Shown here: piece after piece, positions 1 through 9,167 of the stretch
How positions within the stretch are numbered: position 1 is the stretch's first letter
How the letters are laid out: each line of letters begins with the position of its first letter
Source of the DNA: Acidobacteriota bacterium
Lineage (GTDB): Bacteria > Acidobacteriota > Terriglobia > Terriglobales > Acidobacteriaceae
Direction of reading: 5' to 3'
Length of the DNA stretch: 52,500 nt
NCBI GenBank assembly: GCA_023410055.1
Contig: JAEYQK010000038.1
Coordinates: 1-52,500 of the forward strand
The notes under the pieces: generated by a model
The model's database searches: none
The model's input: only the letters and a program-made list of their open reading frames with translations
What the model was told of the DNA's origin: nothing
Program-made: the position numbers and the translations under genes

Positions 1-400
1 CTATGTGACTGTGCGACTGACGATTTAAAGGACTTAGCTCGCTAATTGACTGACAACATCCGTAGTCGACCGTGTGCGGGGCGAAGCCATTCAGTTGTCG
101 AGTTGGTTAATGGTGCCGTTGCCTGAATGTGAAAGAACGATGCAACTGCTGAGTCCGTGCTCAGCGGATGTTAAGACCAAGATAGCGCTGTTTGCTGCGA
201 GCGCAACATGGTGGGCGGAAAATTTACGAATTCAGAACAAGAGTTTGACGAGAGTAGCTGGTTGACGTCTGTACATTTAGGGCTTTTAATTGGTTGGCCT
301 ATTCCGGGAGCTCTTTTTCTGTTGCCAATTTTGGCAAGAAAAGGCGTCTAGCTCGTTCCATAAAAGCACGAAGTCATAGTTTGACCCTTTAGAGGATACG
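1..400. other. 5' flank without a convincing gene
   Basis: No credible coding region is visible. A 63-codon frame at 74-265 has no recognisable domain and no good ribosome binding site. The only structure worth noting is a 20-base sequence at 222-241 that recurs with one mismatch at 39798-39817. The last bases before 401 carry an AGAGGATACG stretch that serves as ribosome binding site for the next gene. Confidence 0.5.
222..241 (+). repeat. 20-base dispersed repeat, copy 1
   Basis: ATTTACGAATTCAGAACAAG here matches ATTTACGAAATCAGAACAAG at 39798-39817 in 19 of 20 positions; a GGCG lies just upstream in both. Both copies are in non-coding DNA. Nothing else around them aligns well by eye, so this may be the core of a decayed dispersed repeat. 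Confidence 0.45.
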
Positions 401-3400
401 ATGAGCCATTCGTTTCGTCGGACCACACTGCTAGCTTGTGCGGTAGTTCTGCTGATTTGTCTCCCGGTGGTGGCGCAGACGCCCTACCTGGTAAAGGACA
501 TCAATCCGAGCACGGACATGGGCAGTTCAAATCCGTCGTCCTTTACGCAAGTGGGGGCAAGCACCTTTTTCATCTCGTACGTGCAAGGCGATGGCTACCA
601 GTTGTGGAAAACCGACGGGACTTCCAGCGGCACATCCCTGGTAATCGATCGGTATTTCTATTCGATCTCCAGCATGACGGCGTCCGGCGGGCGTTTGTAC
701 TTTGTCGCGAACACAAATCTGTCGCTCACTCCCCTACTTGGCTCCTCAGGCGGCAAGGCCGAATTGTGGACGAGCGATGGCACTGCAATGGGTACGAAGA
801 TGCTGCAGGATTTGAGCACATCGAACAGAATTGCCACTAGCCCTTATGTAGCGGGGGGCAACCCTGAAGGCAGTCCTCTTGCCGATGTAAGTGGAACGTT
901 GTTCTTCGGCGCCTACGATGATGCGACTGGTTATGGACTCTGGAAAACGAACGGCACGCCGGAGGGGACGGTGCTGGTTAAGGCAATCCCGAACTGCCCT
1001 GACAGCTACGAGTGCTATGCAGTCTCTTCGCCACTGCCGGTTTCCCTGATCAACGTGAGCGGGACTTTGTATTTCGTGACTAACCACGCAGCAAACGTCT
1101 CCCCAGCCGGGAGTGTTGGCGCGCTGTGGAAGAGCGATGGAACCGAAGCCGGCACGGTCATGTTGAAGGCAGAGCAGGACTTCGTACCAGCGAACCTGAC
1201 GAATGTGAGCGGCACGCTGTTCTTTACGGCGAGTACGGGCAGCACCGGGCTTTGGAAGAGCGATGGCACCCAGGCCGGCACGGTAGAAGTCGCTCACGTA
1301 ACAGCTCAGCAGTTGACCGACGTGAACGGCACGGTGTTCTTCGGCAGTTGGAACGACAACGATGGTGATGGCAGGCCAACAGTAGAGCTTTGGAAAAGCG
1401 ATGGCACGAGCGCGGGAACGGGATCGATCAAAGGACTTTCCACGGCACATTGCCTTGCCACTTTCTCGAACTCTGAAACAACGCTGACCTACTGCACCCT
1501 CGCGCCGTTGTATTTCACGAACCTGAATGGCACGTTATTGTACGCCGATGGATATGCGCTCTGGAAAAGCGACGGCACTCTCGATGGTACGGTCGCGGTC
1601 ACAGGCATGATTTCGCCGGCCGATCTCGTATCGCTAAGCGGCACGGTCTACTTTGTCGCGATGGACGAGACAAATGGGCTAGAGCTTTGGAAAACGGACG
1701 GAACTGCAGTGGGCACCAGCATGGTGAAGGAGGTATGCCCGGGAGCTTGCAATGGGATTTCATCCTCTGCGTCCCCTGCGGGCACGAGGTTCGTTTGGTT
1801 CTCCGGTTCAGACACTTTCAACTTCAGTAATTTCGCCCCTGCGGCAAACGTCGCAACCACAGCAAATAGTCGCAGTTCTCGGGCAAGCGCGGCGTCGTCA
1901 ATATCGGCCATCAGCGCCTCAAACGGCAAGATTTACTTCAGCGGCTGCGGGCAGCCGAGCAATTGTGAGCCGTGGGCGAGCGATGGGACTGCGGGCGGAA
2001 CGCTCAATTTGAAGAATCTACTGGTGAACACGGACTCCGGAATTGCCGCGGCAGTCGATCAAAACGGCGCTCTGCTTTTCACCGCGTACGATGGTTCCTC
2101 GCGTCAATTGTGGCGCACTGATGGTACAGAGTTGGGGACCACCTCGGTTGCGCCGATCAATGGAATCATCGACACGGCCGCGCCCGTGACCGACGGTACT
2201 TTGTTTTTCGTCGCCAATCCCGCTAGGGGCTACGAGTTGTGGAAGACCGATGGCACAACTGGCAACACGGTGCTGGTCAAGACAATCATTCCTCTCCCGC
2301 CGGGTACTTTACCCGAGGGGCCGTTCCGTCTTATTCGTGCATCTGCGGTGATCAGCATAAACGGGACCGTGTTTTTCTCCGTCGATGACGGCCGATATGG
2401 AATGGAGCTCTGGAAGAGCGACGGAACGGCGGATGGCACAGTGCTGGTGAAAGACATAAATCCTGGCTCGAACAGTTCCAATCCGACGTCGTTCGCGAAC
2501 TTGAACGGAACGCTGTTCTTTGCGGCTTCCGATTCCGTAGGTGCCGCGCTGTGGAAAAGCGACGGAACGGAAGAAGGCACCGTGCTGGTCAAGAGACTCA
2601 CTTCGGACCCAACTTGTATCCCGGCCTCCAGTTGCAACGGCTATTCTCCGGCTAATTTGACAGCGGTGGGGAACGTACTCTTCTTTACGGGAGGTGAATC
2701 ACTCTGGAGGAGTGACGGGACGGACGCAGGCACTGTGAGTCTTTTCACGGGTTCCACACGCAGTTATGCAGTAAGCCTGATCAACGTAAATGGAACCGTG
2801 TTCTTCTGGAGCGGTCGACAGCTATGGAAGAGCGATGGAACCAGTTCGGGGACAGTGATGGTCAAGGACCTCTGGATGTCCTCTCCAGGCGGCTCCTATT
2901 CGTTTTCGTCCTCCAGTTCTCTCCCCACGGCCAACGTCAACGGTACGTTGTTCTTCGTGTACAACAACCAACTATGGAAGAGCAACGGGACCGAGGCCGG
3001 CACCGTAATGCTCCGTGAAGAAGACGTGCCTGCATCAAGCCTGGTGAACGCGAACGGTGTGCTCTACTTTACAGCCAGAACCGACCAGAATGGAGCGGAG
3101 TTGTGGAAGAGCGATGGGACCGATGCCGGTACGGTGATGGTGGCTGACATTTATCCGGGAGCGAATGGGTCTTGGCCGAACCTGCTGGGGGTGTCGGGGA
3201 CGAAGCTCTACTTCACTGCAAATGATGGAACGCACGGGACGGAGTTGTGGGCTCTGGGCACTGCACCGACGACCGTCAATCTTGTCTCTTCGACGAGTGC
3301 GATTACGGTGGGTAGTTCGATCACGTTGACTGCGACCATCGGAGAGAATGTACCATTGGCTCCGACCGGGACGGTGACGTTCATGGATGGTGCGAGCGTG

Positions 3401-4102
3401 CTGGGCACGGCAACCGTTAATGGCAGCGGCGTAGCGACGCTCTCGACATCGGCTCTGACGGCAGGCACGCATAGCATTACGGCGGTGTACGGTGGTGATG
3501 CAAACTTCGTGGGCAGCACATCGGCGGCGCTTATCCAGTTGATTCTGGCGGTTTCGCCGGATTACACGTTGTCGGCGAATCCAACGTCGGCCACGCTGCG
3601 GGCCGGTGGAAGCGCGAGCTTCGTGATCACGGCGACGGCGGACCAGCATTTCAATGGAACGGTATCGTTCAGCTGTGGGGCACTGCCGCGGGGCGTTAGT
3701 TGCAGCTTTAGTCCGGCGACGCTGAATCCGAGGAGCGGTAGTCCGGCACAGACGACTTTGACGGTTTCAACGACGGCGAACACGGCGGCGCTGACGTTGC
3801 CGACAAGTCCTGCCCGGAATGGCGGTGGGGTCTTATTCGCGCTGCTGGGCGGCGCGGGAGTGTGTGGATCGTTACTGCTGGGTGGAATGAGCCGGCGGAG
3901 GAGGATTGCGATCGCGTTTGCGGTGATTGGGCTATTTGTTCTCGGGTTGGCAGCTTGCGGAGGCGGTGGGAGCAGTGCTCCACCTCAGACCGGTACGCCG
4001 GTGGGCGCTGCGACAGTGCAGGTAACGGCCACCGCGACGGCGGGAACGAGTGGCGGCAATGCGGCAGCGCACAACCTGAGCGTCACGGTGAATGTGCAGT
4101 GA
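401..4102 (+). CDS. Secreted ELWxxDGTxxGT repeat protein with Ig-like domains
   Basis: The 1233-residue product starts with a Sec signal peptide (residues 1-26, ending PVVAQ). About 17 copies of an ELWKSDGTxxGTxxV repeat follow (residues about 65-950), each ending a block with a GTLFF-type strand, which suggests a beta-propeller-like array. After that comes an Ig-like domain (about 956-1047; GTVTFMDG, YGGDANF). A second Ig-like domain starts at about 1050 and is interrupted by a hydrophobic hairpin (about 1143-1187) of two segments joined by SRRRR and ending LAACGGGG; beta-strand sequence resumes at 1195 and runs to VTVNVQ. The start has a GAGG ribosome binding site 5 bases upstream. The protein is probably exported and cell-surface attached. 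The repeat family has no established biochemical role; adhesion or extracellular binding is only a guess. It stands alone in the plus direction. Confidence 0.9.
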   Translation: MSHSFRRTTLLACAVVLLICLPVVAQTPYLVKDINPSTDMGSSNPSSFTQVGASTFFISYVQGDGYQLWKTDGTSSGTSLVIDRYFYSISSMTASGGRLYFVANTNLSLTPLLGSSGGKAELWTSDGTAMGTKMLQDLSTSNRIATSPYVAGGNPEGSPLADVSGTLFFGAYDDATGYGLWKTNGTPEGTVLVKAIPNCPDSYECYAVSSPLPVSLINVSGTLYFVTNHAANVSPAGSVGALWKSDGTEAGTVMLKAEQDFVPANLTNVSGTLFFTASTGSTGLWKSDGTQAGTVEVAHVTAQQLTDVNGTVFFGSWNDNDGDGRPTVELWKSDGTSAGTGSIKGLSTAHCLATFSNSETTLTYCTLAPLYFTNLNGTLLYADGYALWKSDGTLDGTVAVTGMISPADLVSLSGTVYFVAMDETNGLELWKTDGTAVGTSMVKEVCPGACNGISSSASPAGTRFVWFSGSDTFNFSNFAPAANVATTANSRSSRASAASSISAISASNGKIYFSGCGQPSNCEPWASDGTAGGTLNLKNLLVNTDSGIAAAVDQNGALLFTAYDGSSRQLWRTDGTELGTTSVAPINGIIDTAAPVTDGTLFFVANPARGYELWKTDGTTGNTVLVKTIIPLPPGTLPEGPFRLIRASAVISINGTVFFSVDDGRYGMELWKSDGTADGTVLVKDINPGSNSSNPTSFANLNGTLFFAASDSVGAALWKSDGTEEGTVLVKRLTSDPTCIPASSCNGYSPANLTAVGNVLFFTGGESLWRSDGTDAGTVSLFTGSTRSYAVSLINVNGTVFFWSGRQLWKSDGTSSGTVMVKDLWMSSPGGSYSFSSSSSLPTANVNGTLFFVYNNQLWKSNGTEAGTVMLREEDVPASSLVNANGVLYFTARTDQNGAELWKSDGTDAGTVMVADIYPGANGSWPNLLGVSGTKLYFTANDGTHGTELWALGTAPTTVNLVSSTSAITVGSSITLTATIGENVPLAPTGTVTFMDGASVLGTATVNGSGVATLSTSALTAGTHSITAVYGGDANFVGSTSAALIQLILAVSPDYTLSANPTSATLRAGGSASFVITATADQHFNGTVSFSCGALPRGVSCSFSPATLNPRSGSPAQTTLTVSTTANTAALTLPTSPARNGGGVLFALLGGAGVCGSLLLGGMSRRRRIAIAFAVIGLFVLGLAACGGGGSSAPPQTGTPVGAATVQVTATATAGTSGGNAAAHNLSVTVNVQ

Positions 4103-4109
4103 GTTGAAG

Positions 4110-4170
4110 TTCGGGCCGTCCCTACGGGGCTTCGGTTTCGACATTTACCCGGGACCTCCGTGCCGGGTTA
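4110..4170. repeat. Palindromic repeat, TTCGGGCCGTCCCT type, copy 1
   Basis: TTCGGGCCGTCCCT (4110-4123) and CCGTGCCGGGTTA (4158-4170) recur, inverted, at 18706-18733 downstream of valS. The two loci share both conserved blocks with different sequence between them, as expected of a dispersed composite repeat. Confidence 0.6.
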
Positions 4171-4219
4171 TTGGTGGCGTTCCTTGCGGGAGGGCTGTGG
4201 CGCTGTGTTGATGGCGTCA

Positions 4220-4255
4220 CCCCGCTCAAGCCAACACCGGGCTTGAACGGGGCAC
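4220..4255. repeat. CCC...GGGGCAC palindromic element, intergenic copy
   Basis: A strong hairpin: arms 4220-4232 (CCCCGCTCAAGCC) and 4239-4252 (GGGCTTGAACGGGG), with a CACT tail. It abuts the stop codon of the flippase gene at 4256 and could also act in ending transcription or protecting the mRNA 3' end of that minus-strand operon. The ends match the other CCC...GGGGCACC elements in this window while the stem sequence differs. Confidence 0.6.
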
Positions 4256-5251
4256 TCACCCCCGAAGGTCGGCGACGCGCGTCCTTATTGTCGCCAGGCT
4301 CATGCCCGTGCGGTTGATGGCCAAGAGGCCAAGTATCCAAAGTGGTGCAGTCAGCACGACAAAGTCGACAATCGAGAATGCAGCTGCGGTCGTCTTGTTC
4401 ACGGCGAACAAGCCCAGCGCTACCACGGTAAAGAATTGGAAGCTGCCAACGTTCGCGGGAGCATTGGGGATGGCAGTCCCGAGACGAACGATCATCGTGA
4501 CGACAATGCCGGCTTGGAGCGGCAGACGGATTCCGCACGCCAGCATCATGAACCAGACCGCCAGCGCCTGACAAAAGAGCATTCCCGCAGAGAGTAAAGC
4601 CGAAATATAGAAGTTCCGCGATATGCCGATTTCGCGCAGTCCGGACGCGAGGCTCGAGATGAAACCGAGGATGCCTTTGGCTGGAGCAGGCGATTCACCA
4701 TGTTCCAGTTCTTTTTCTTTGCGGAGTACGATCCAAAGAAACAGCGCGCCCGCAAGGAGCACAAAAACACCGAGCACGTCGCCAGCTTCCACCAGATTCT
4801 TAGGGAGGGGCACAAGGATCGCAGCGATTCCGATGCCGACGACCAACCAAATAGCGTCGAGAAAGCGCTCTACTACCATCGACGGCAGCACGGCGCTGAA
4901 TCGGCACGACAGCCAGCGGGAGGCAAGAAATGCTCGCACAACTTCGCCCAGCCGTAGCGGCACGACCTCGTTGGTGAACAGACCTGCATAGATGCCCTGC
5001 GTCGCCCGGAGCGTGCCCATGGGACCGACGGTGGACAACAGCATGCTCCAGCGCGCGCCCTGAAGAACGTATGTCAGGATGTCGACGAGCACGGCCAGGG
5101 CGACGTACCACCAGTTCGAGATCGTCATCGTCGCGAGCAATTGTCGCGGATGAACGTCGTGAAATACCCAGACGAGACACGCCAGCGAGACGGCATAGAC
5201 CAGCAGGCGCTTCCAAAGCGAACTGCCCTCATCCGTCCTCCGCTCGGTCAT
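4256..5251 (-). CDS. MprF-type lysylphosphatidylglycerol flippase domain protein
   Basis: A polytopic membrane protein of about 331 residues with some eight hydrophobic segments, of the LPG_synthase_TM (UPF0104/AglD-like) family. It corresponds to the N-terminal flippase half of MprF. Visible family features are the ARWSMLL stretch, the NEVVPLRLGEVVRAF segment and NAPANVGSFQFF near the end. The catalytic half is encoded separately two genes upstream. I place the start at ATG 5251 because it overlaps the upstream stop codon as ATGA, typical of translational coupling. A TTG at 5272 with GGAAGG six bases upstream is a real alternative. Inferred role: moving aminoacylated phosphatidylglycerol to the outer leaflet. 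Confidence 0.85.
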   Translation of the reverse strand: MTERRTDEGSSLWKRLLVYAVSLACLVWVFHDVHPRQLLATMTISNWWYVALAVLVDILTYVLQGARWSMLLSTVGPMGTLRATQGIYAGLFTNEVVPLRLGEVVRAFLASRWLSCRFSAVLPSMVVERFLDAIWLVVGIGIAAILVPLPKNLVEAGDVLGVFVLLAGALFLWIVLRKEKELEHGESPAPAKGILGFISSLASGLREIGISRNFYISALLSAGMLFCQALAVWFMMLACGIRLPLQAGIVVTMIVRLGTAIPNAPANVGSFQFFTVVALGLFAVNKTTAAAFSIVDFVVLTAPLWILGLLAINRTGMSLATIRTRVADLRG

Positions 5252-6030
5252 CGTTGCTGGTGCTGAATCCAAGTGAGACCTTCCTTCAGCTTGCGAAAGA
5301 ATTCGTCTGTAACGTTGGAGTATTTGTGATCGCCGCCGTTGATTACCACGAGCTGCTTCGGTTGTCGCGCCGCATTGAAAAGTGCCTGGGTCGTGGCCGG
5401 CTTAATGTACTCGTCGCCGGTCGAGGCAATTACATAAAGCGGCAAGGGCGAAACACTTCCTATGAAATCGATACTCTTGAACGTTGGCTCGTTAGGCAGG
5501 CTCTTTGTGATCTCGGCGCCGATGTCTTTCCAGCGCCAGGCAAGAATGTTGTACTCGGGTATACCAATGGCTACAACTCCCGCGAACAGTTGCCGACTTG
5601 CAGGATCACTAGCGGCTGCCAGTTCCAGGCCCGCACCTTCGGACCATCCCATCACAATGACGCGATCTTGCGAACCTTGTTGTATCCACTTCGCCAGATC
5701 GCGAAAGTCCGATGCGATTTCGGAGGTCTTCAGTACCGTCGAGCCCGTAAAGCTTTGCAGGTAGTGGCGCGTATCCACGCCATAAACATCGTATCCTGCG
5801 GCAGAGAGATTCTCGGCGATGGTGACGGCGAAGCCGTGCCAGCCACCGTCACCAGGGAAGAACAATATTTTCTGATGTGAAGCCGAACCCGCACCGGGAA
5901 CGAAATAGACTTCCTGCTGTTGCCCACGCACTGCAACCTTGTTCTTTCCTTGTTTCGGCGCATCGGCAAATGACGCGTACGCCGATAATAGAATGGCGCA
6001 AACTGCAACGAATCTTGCGTTGCGAATCAT
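5248..6030 (-). CDS. AcvB/VirJ-family exported serine hydrolase
   Basis: A 260-residue alpha/beta hydrolase with a signal peptide (residues 1-23, ending ASFA). Family hallmarks are FFPGDGGWHG (57-66), the nucleophile elbow GWSEG (128-132, Ser130), a later Asp in STGDEY and His in GGDHKY near the C-terminus, which complete a catalytic triad. The single domain is shorter than Agrobacterium AcvB, which has two VirJ-like regions. AcvB hydrolyses lysyl-phosphatidylglycerol in the periplasm and its rhizobial homologue is co-encoded with the synthase LpiA; the neighbours here fit that role. The ATG at 6030 overlaps the upstream stop as TGATG; a TTG one codon earlier is less likely. Confidence 0.85.
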   Translation of the reverse strand: MIRNARFVAVCAILLSAYASFADAPKQGKNKVAVRGQQQEVYFVPGAGSASHQKILFFPGDGGWHGFAVTIAENLSAAGYDVYGVDTRHYLQSFTGSTVLKTSEIASDFRDLAKWIQQGSQDRVIVMGWSEGAGLELAAASDPASRQLFAGVVAIGIPEYNILAWRWKDIGAEITKSLPNEPTFKSIDFIGSVSPLPLYVIASTGDEYIKPATTQALFNAARQPKQLVVINGGDHKYSNVTDEFFRKLKEGLTWIQHQQR

Positions 6031-7805
6031 CAATTCTCGTCCCGCAAATGTGGAATTGGAATCGTTTCTTTGATCTCCGATACGCGCCGCAGAGCCAATG
6101 CAATTCGCGGGAGTTCAAGAACATTCCCGTAAATGAGATACCGGGGTTCCCAGGAAGTTGCGAATTTCGCCTTGAAAAATCGAAGCCCGCGGAAACTGAA
6201 CAGAAAGTTCAACTGCTGGAAGAAACCGTGAATCGCACGTTCTTCTATGCTGGCATTTTCCCGCTCCTGGAAGCCCGCCATCGGCGCCATGCCGAGATTG
6301 AAGCGCTCGAAGCCTTTCTCCTGCGCCGACAAGAACGCCTTCACGAACAAGTATTCCATGATGCCGTTGGGGCTGTCGGTACGACGTCGCATCAAGTCGG
6401 CGGTAATTTCCTTGTTGATTGAGAACAGATTGAGGAATGCCAGCACGTTCTCGTCTTTGTCGGCAGCGACCATGATGTCGGTGTCGCGGAGATAGTCGGG
6501 GACAAACTGTCCCAACGTGAACGTACGCTCTCGACGGCCGGGAATCTGCAGCCACTCATCAGAAACGGTCTTCAGTTTTGCAATCAGATCATCGGAAGTC
6601 GGCGGAGCGTATTCGACAACGTGAATTCCCGTCGCTTCCAGTTGGCGAATCTTGCTCCTGAATTGCTTCATGGACTTGCCAGCTATCGAGAATTCGCGCA
6701 AATCGACAAGCGCGTCATCGCCAATCTTCAGCTTCTTCAGCTTCAGCTTCCGATAAAGCGGCAGGAAATCTGGAAGTGTCTGATGGAACCCAAACGCCCA
6801 GCCGTTTTCGCGACACATCTCGACAAACTCTCGGACCGTGTTCTCGACTTCTTCTTCCGGACCTACCGGATCGCCAAGCACAAGGGCCACGTTTCCGGCA
6901 ACGCTATAGGCAATGAAGCACTTGTGCGAGGGAGAAAAGAAGTAGGACTTGTCAGGCCACAGCTTGAAGTAGTCGAGAGTCGTGCGCGCGTGCTTTGCAA
7001 TCACATCGTGCGCTAGTGCGCGTTCTCGAGGGAGCGTCCGGTATTGGTAAATCACCGGACGGAACAGCGCGAAGCCGGAGTACAACACCGCAACACTGGT
7101 CATCAAGTACAGAGAATCCAAAAACCAATGGCCGTAATGAGTGAGCGGCACCAGGCGGGGATCGGGCGTGAGCGTTAGAAACTTGAGTGTGGTCAGGATG
7201 GAATCGGCAATATGGAAGTTGATCCCGAAGTGCTTCACGTCCAGAAGCCAGAATCCGGCGATGCCGTAGCCGATCGCGACTGCTGCCGAAATTCCCAACC
7301 TTAGCAACCCAGAGCGAATGTCCGGCGCGCTGCTCTTTACAGAAAAGACCTTGTGCGTCAGCAACAGAAGAAGCACCAACGCAAACGAGAGTGCCGCCTC
7401 GCCGTAGTCCAAGCCCTTGGTGAGGTTGAAGAGCGCGGAGAAAGAAGCCAAGCCAAGCACAACTGCCCACGCGCGACGCTTACGCCGGAAGACGTTCAAG
7501 GAGGAAACAACAAGTGCGAATCCGATCAGCGTAGTGAACGTTCGCGACAACCGGATGAACTCAATTGGGAATATTTCGTCGAAGATTTTCGGGTGTGACG
7601 GCCCGCCCATCACCGAGAACAGATTGACGATGCCGCTGCCCAGGGTGGTTGCAGAAAGGAAAAGCGCTATGAACCAGGCGCGCTTTCGGCCCTTCATACT
7701 AAGCAAAATGCGGCGACGGTGTTGCCGGTTACGTTCTCCGGAAACGAGAACAGTCCCGGCATTCTCTGGAAGCGTCTTTCGTTGTTCAGGCACTCTAACG
7801 TGCAT
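6030..7805 (-). CDS. Phosphatidylglycerol lysyltransferase (LpiA/MprF catalytic half)
   Basis: The 591-residue product has about six membrane segments (residues about 40-260) followed by a DUF2156/GNAT-fold aminoacyltransferase domain (about 265-575; FSPSHKCFIAYSV, LGDPVG, FHQTLPDFLPLY, GFERFNLGMAPMAGF). Such enzymes transfer lysine or alanine from aminoacyl-tRNA to phosphatidylglycerol, lowering surface negative charge and raising resistance to cationic peptides. It lacks the N-terminal flippase domain of full-length MprF (about 840 residues); a separate gene at 4256-5251 supplies it. It is first in a coupled three-gene operon. The start could instead be ATG 7697 (residue 37), just before the first membrane segment; neither has a clear ribosome binding site. 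Which amino acid is used cannot be read from the sequence. Confidence 0.88.
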   Translation of the reverse strand: MHVRVPEQRKTLPENAGTVLVSGERNRQHRRRILLSMKGRKRAWFIALFLSATTLGSGIVNLFSVMGGPSHPKIFDEIFPIEFIRLSRTFTTLIGFALVVSSLNVFRRKRRAWAVVLGLASFSALFNLTKGLDYGEAALSFALVLLLLLTHKVFSVKSSAPDIRSGLLRLGISAAVAIGYGIAGFWLLDVKHFGINFHIADSILTTLKFLTLTPDPRLVPLTHYGHWFLDSLYLMTSVAVLYSGFALFRPVIYQYRTLPRERALAHDVIAKHARTTLDYFKLWPDKSYFFSPSHKCFIAYSVAGNVALVLGDPVGPEEEVENTVREFVEMCRENGWAFGFHQTLPDFLPLYRKLKLKKLKIGDDALVDLREFSIAGKSMKQFRSKIRQLEATGIHVVEYAPPTSDDLIAKLKTVSDEWLQIPGRRERTFTLGQFVPDYLRDTDIMVAADKDENVLAFLNLFSINKEITADLMRRRTDSPNGIMEYLFVKAFLSAQEKGFERFNLGMAPMAGFQERENASIEERAIHGFFQQLNFLFSFRGLRFFKAKFATSWEPRYLIYGNVLELPRIALALRRVSEIKETIPIPHLRDEN

Positions 7806-8027
7806 GTGAGCTTGAGTGAGGGGCCCGAACTCTAGTTTAGATTAGATGCCGCTACACTCACGACAAAATCCTATTAGGAAAAGATTGTTGCAGAAAGTGT
7901 GCGCACGTTGCCATATTGCGCAACTTCGAGTGTGGAACCAGCATCTTTCATGCTGTAGCATAGGAACAATCGTAGTCGTCGGCGGCATGGATTGTTCCGA
8001 TGGCACCCTTCTCTCAGCGGGTCCCAG

Positions 8028-8285
8028 ATGATCTCCAAATGTGCAAATCCGGATTGCAAGACTCGTTTCCGCTATCTGCGTAGCGGAAAACTTTTTCACT
8101 TCGAAGTGATTACGTTGGAACCGGGGCCGAGGCTGGCGAATGGCAAGCCACCGAAAAAGCCCGTGCGGAAGCTTGAGCATTTCTGGCTATGCGGCGAATG
8201 TTGTACTTCGCTAACGCTGAAGCACGAGAGAAATGAAGGCGTGATCGTCATTCCGATCCGGAAACAGCACCGCGCTTCGGCGTGA
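8028..8285 (+). CDS. Small zinc-ribbon-like protein
   Basis: An 85-residue basic protein with Cys5 and Cys10 (CANPDC) near the N-terminus and a CGECC group (Cys55, 58, 59) after a strand-rich middle, the pattern of a zinc ribbon. It is of the small conserved type often seen in acidobacteria; no function is known to me. I chose ATG 8028 because it opens directly on the cysteine motif; an upstream TTG at 7992 would add 12 unconserved-looking residues. Its stop codon is directly adjacent to the stop of the convergent glycosyltransferase gene. Confidence 0.75.
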   Translation: MISKCANPDCKTRFRYLRSGKLFHFEVITLEPGPRLANGKPPKKPVRKLEHFWLCGECCTSLTLKHERNEGVIVIPIRKQHRASA

Positions 8286-9053
8286 TCAGCGCGTGTTTGC
8301 GGTTTCGGCGGCGGCCACCGACATAGTCCCCTTTTTGTATTTGCCCGCCAGTGAGTTCCAACGAATCTGTAACATCTCGGTAAACATCTTCATGCCGTCG
8401 ACGATGGGGTTGATCTTGGAACGATCATCATGGGCCCATTGCACGCCAACTTCGAGTGTCTTGTAGCCCAGTTTGCGAGCAATGAAAAGGATTTCGGGAT
8501 CGAATCCCCAGCGCTCGATCCGCTGGCGTGGAAAAATGGCGTGCGCTGCCTCCCGGGTGAATGCCTTCATGCCGCATTGCGTATCTTTGAATTTTAGGCC
8601 CAAAATCAATCGGTTCAGCAGGTTGAACACCCGCCCTGCAAATTGGCGGAAAATTGACTGCCGCTCCGTCATCAGTTCCGGATTAAGCCAGCGCGAGCCG
8701 ATCGCGACGTCACTGCCCGACCGCAATGCCTCAAAGAGTTTGCTGGCCTCGCGAATTGGGGACGAAAGGTCGGAATCCGAGAACAGGATGTAGTCGCCGT
8801 TTGCGTGCAGCACACCATTGCGCACACTGTACCCCTTGCCCCGATTGCCTGGATTTTCGATGAGGTTCACGATCGGATGCTGCGCGGCATAACCCCGAAC
8901 GATGTCCGCAGTATTGTCGCGTGAGCCGTCGTTTACCACGATGACCTCGGCGTCCCAACGCTGGGCGGAAATATGGCTCAATACTTGATCGAGCGAGGCC
9001 GTGATTCGCTCGCTCTCGTTGTACGCGGGAAAGACAATGCTGAATCGAGACAT
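8286..9053 (-). CDS. Family 2 glycosyltransferase, polyprenyl-phosphate sugar synthase type
   Basis: A 255-residue GT-A enzyme with the N-terminal FSIVFPAYNESERI nucleotide-binding strand, VVNDGSRDNT (40-48), GNRGKGYSVRNG (69-80) and the metal-binding DSD (93-95). QCGMKAF and the GFDPEILFIARKLGY region are typical of dolichyl/undecaprenyl-phosphate glucosyl- or mannosyltransferases. No C-terminal membrane segments are present, so it resembles the catalytic domain only. It probably makes a lipid-linked sugar donor for cell-envelope glycosylation at the inner membrane. The sugar is not determined. It is a monocistronic unit between convergent and divergent neighbours. Confidence 0.85.
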   Translation of the reverse strand: MSRFSIVFPAYNESERITASLDQVLSHISAQRWDAEVIVVNDGSRDNTADIVRGYAAQHPIVNLIENPGNRGKGYSVRNGVLHANGDYILFSDSDLSSPIREASKLFEALRSGSDVAIGSRWLNPELMTERQSIFRQFAGRVFNLLNRLILGLKFKDTQCGMKAFTREAAHAIFPRQRIERWGFDPEILFIARKLGYKTLEVGVQWAHDDRSKINPIVDGMKMFTEMLQIRWNSLAGKYKKGTMSVAAAETANTR

Positions 9054-9167
9054 GTGCTTGAGAGATGATTCTACAACTTTGATGAGGGAATCGCGCTATG
9101 TGCCGTGCGAGTTCAGCCAGCAGTTCTCGGATTATTCCGACGCGCATCCATAAGCGAAGGAAAAGAT

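Noticed and set aside
74..265. 63-codon open frame
   Set aside because: No recognisable motif, no ribosome binding site and atypical composition.
746..1450. 234-codon minus-strand frame
   Set aside because: A shadow of the ELW-repeat gene; its repeats mirror the coding repeats on the other strand.
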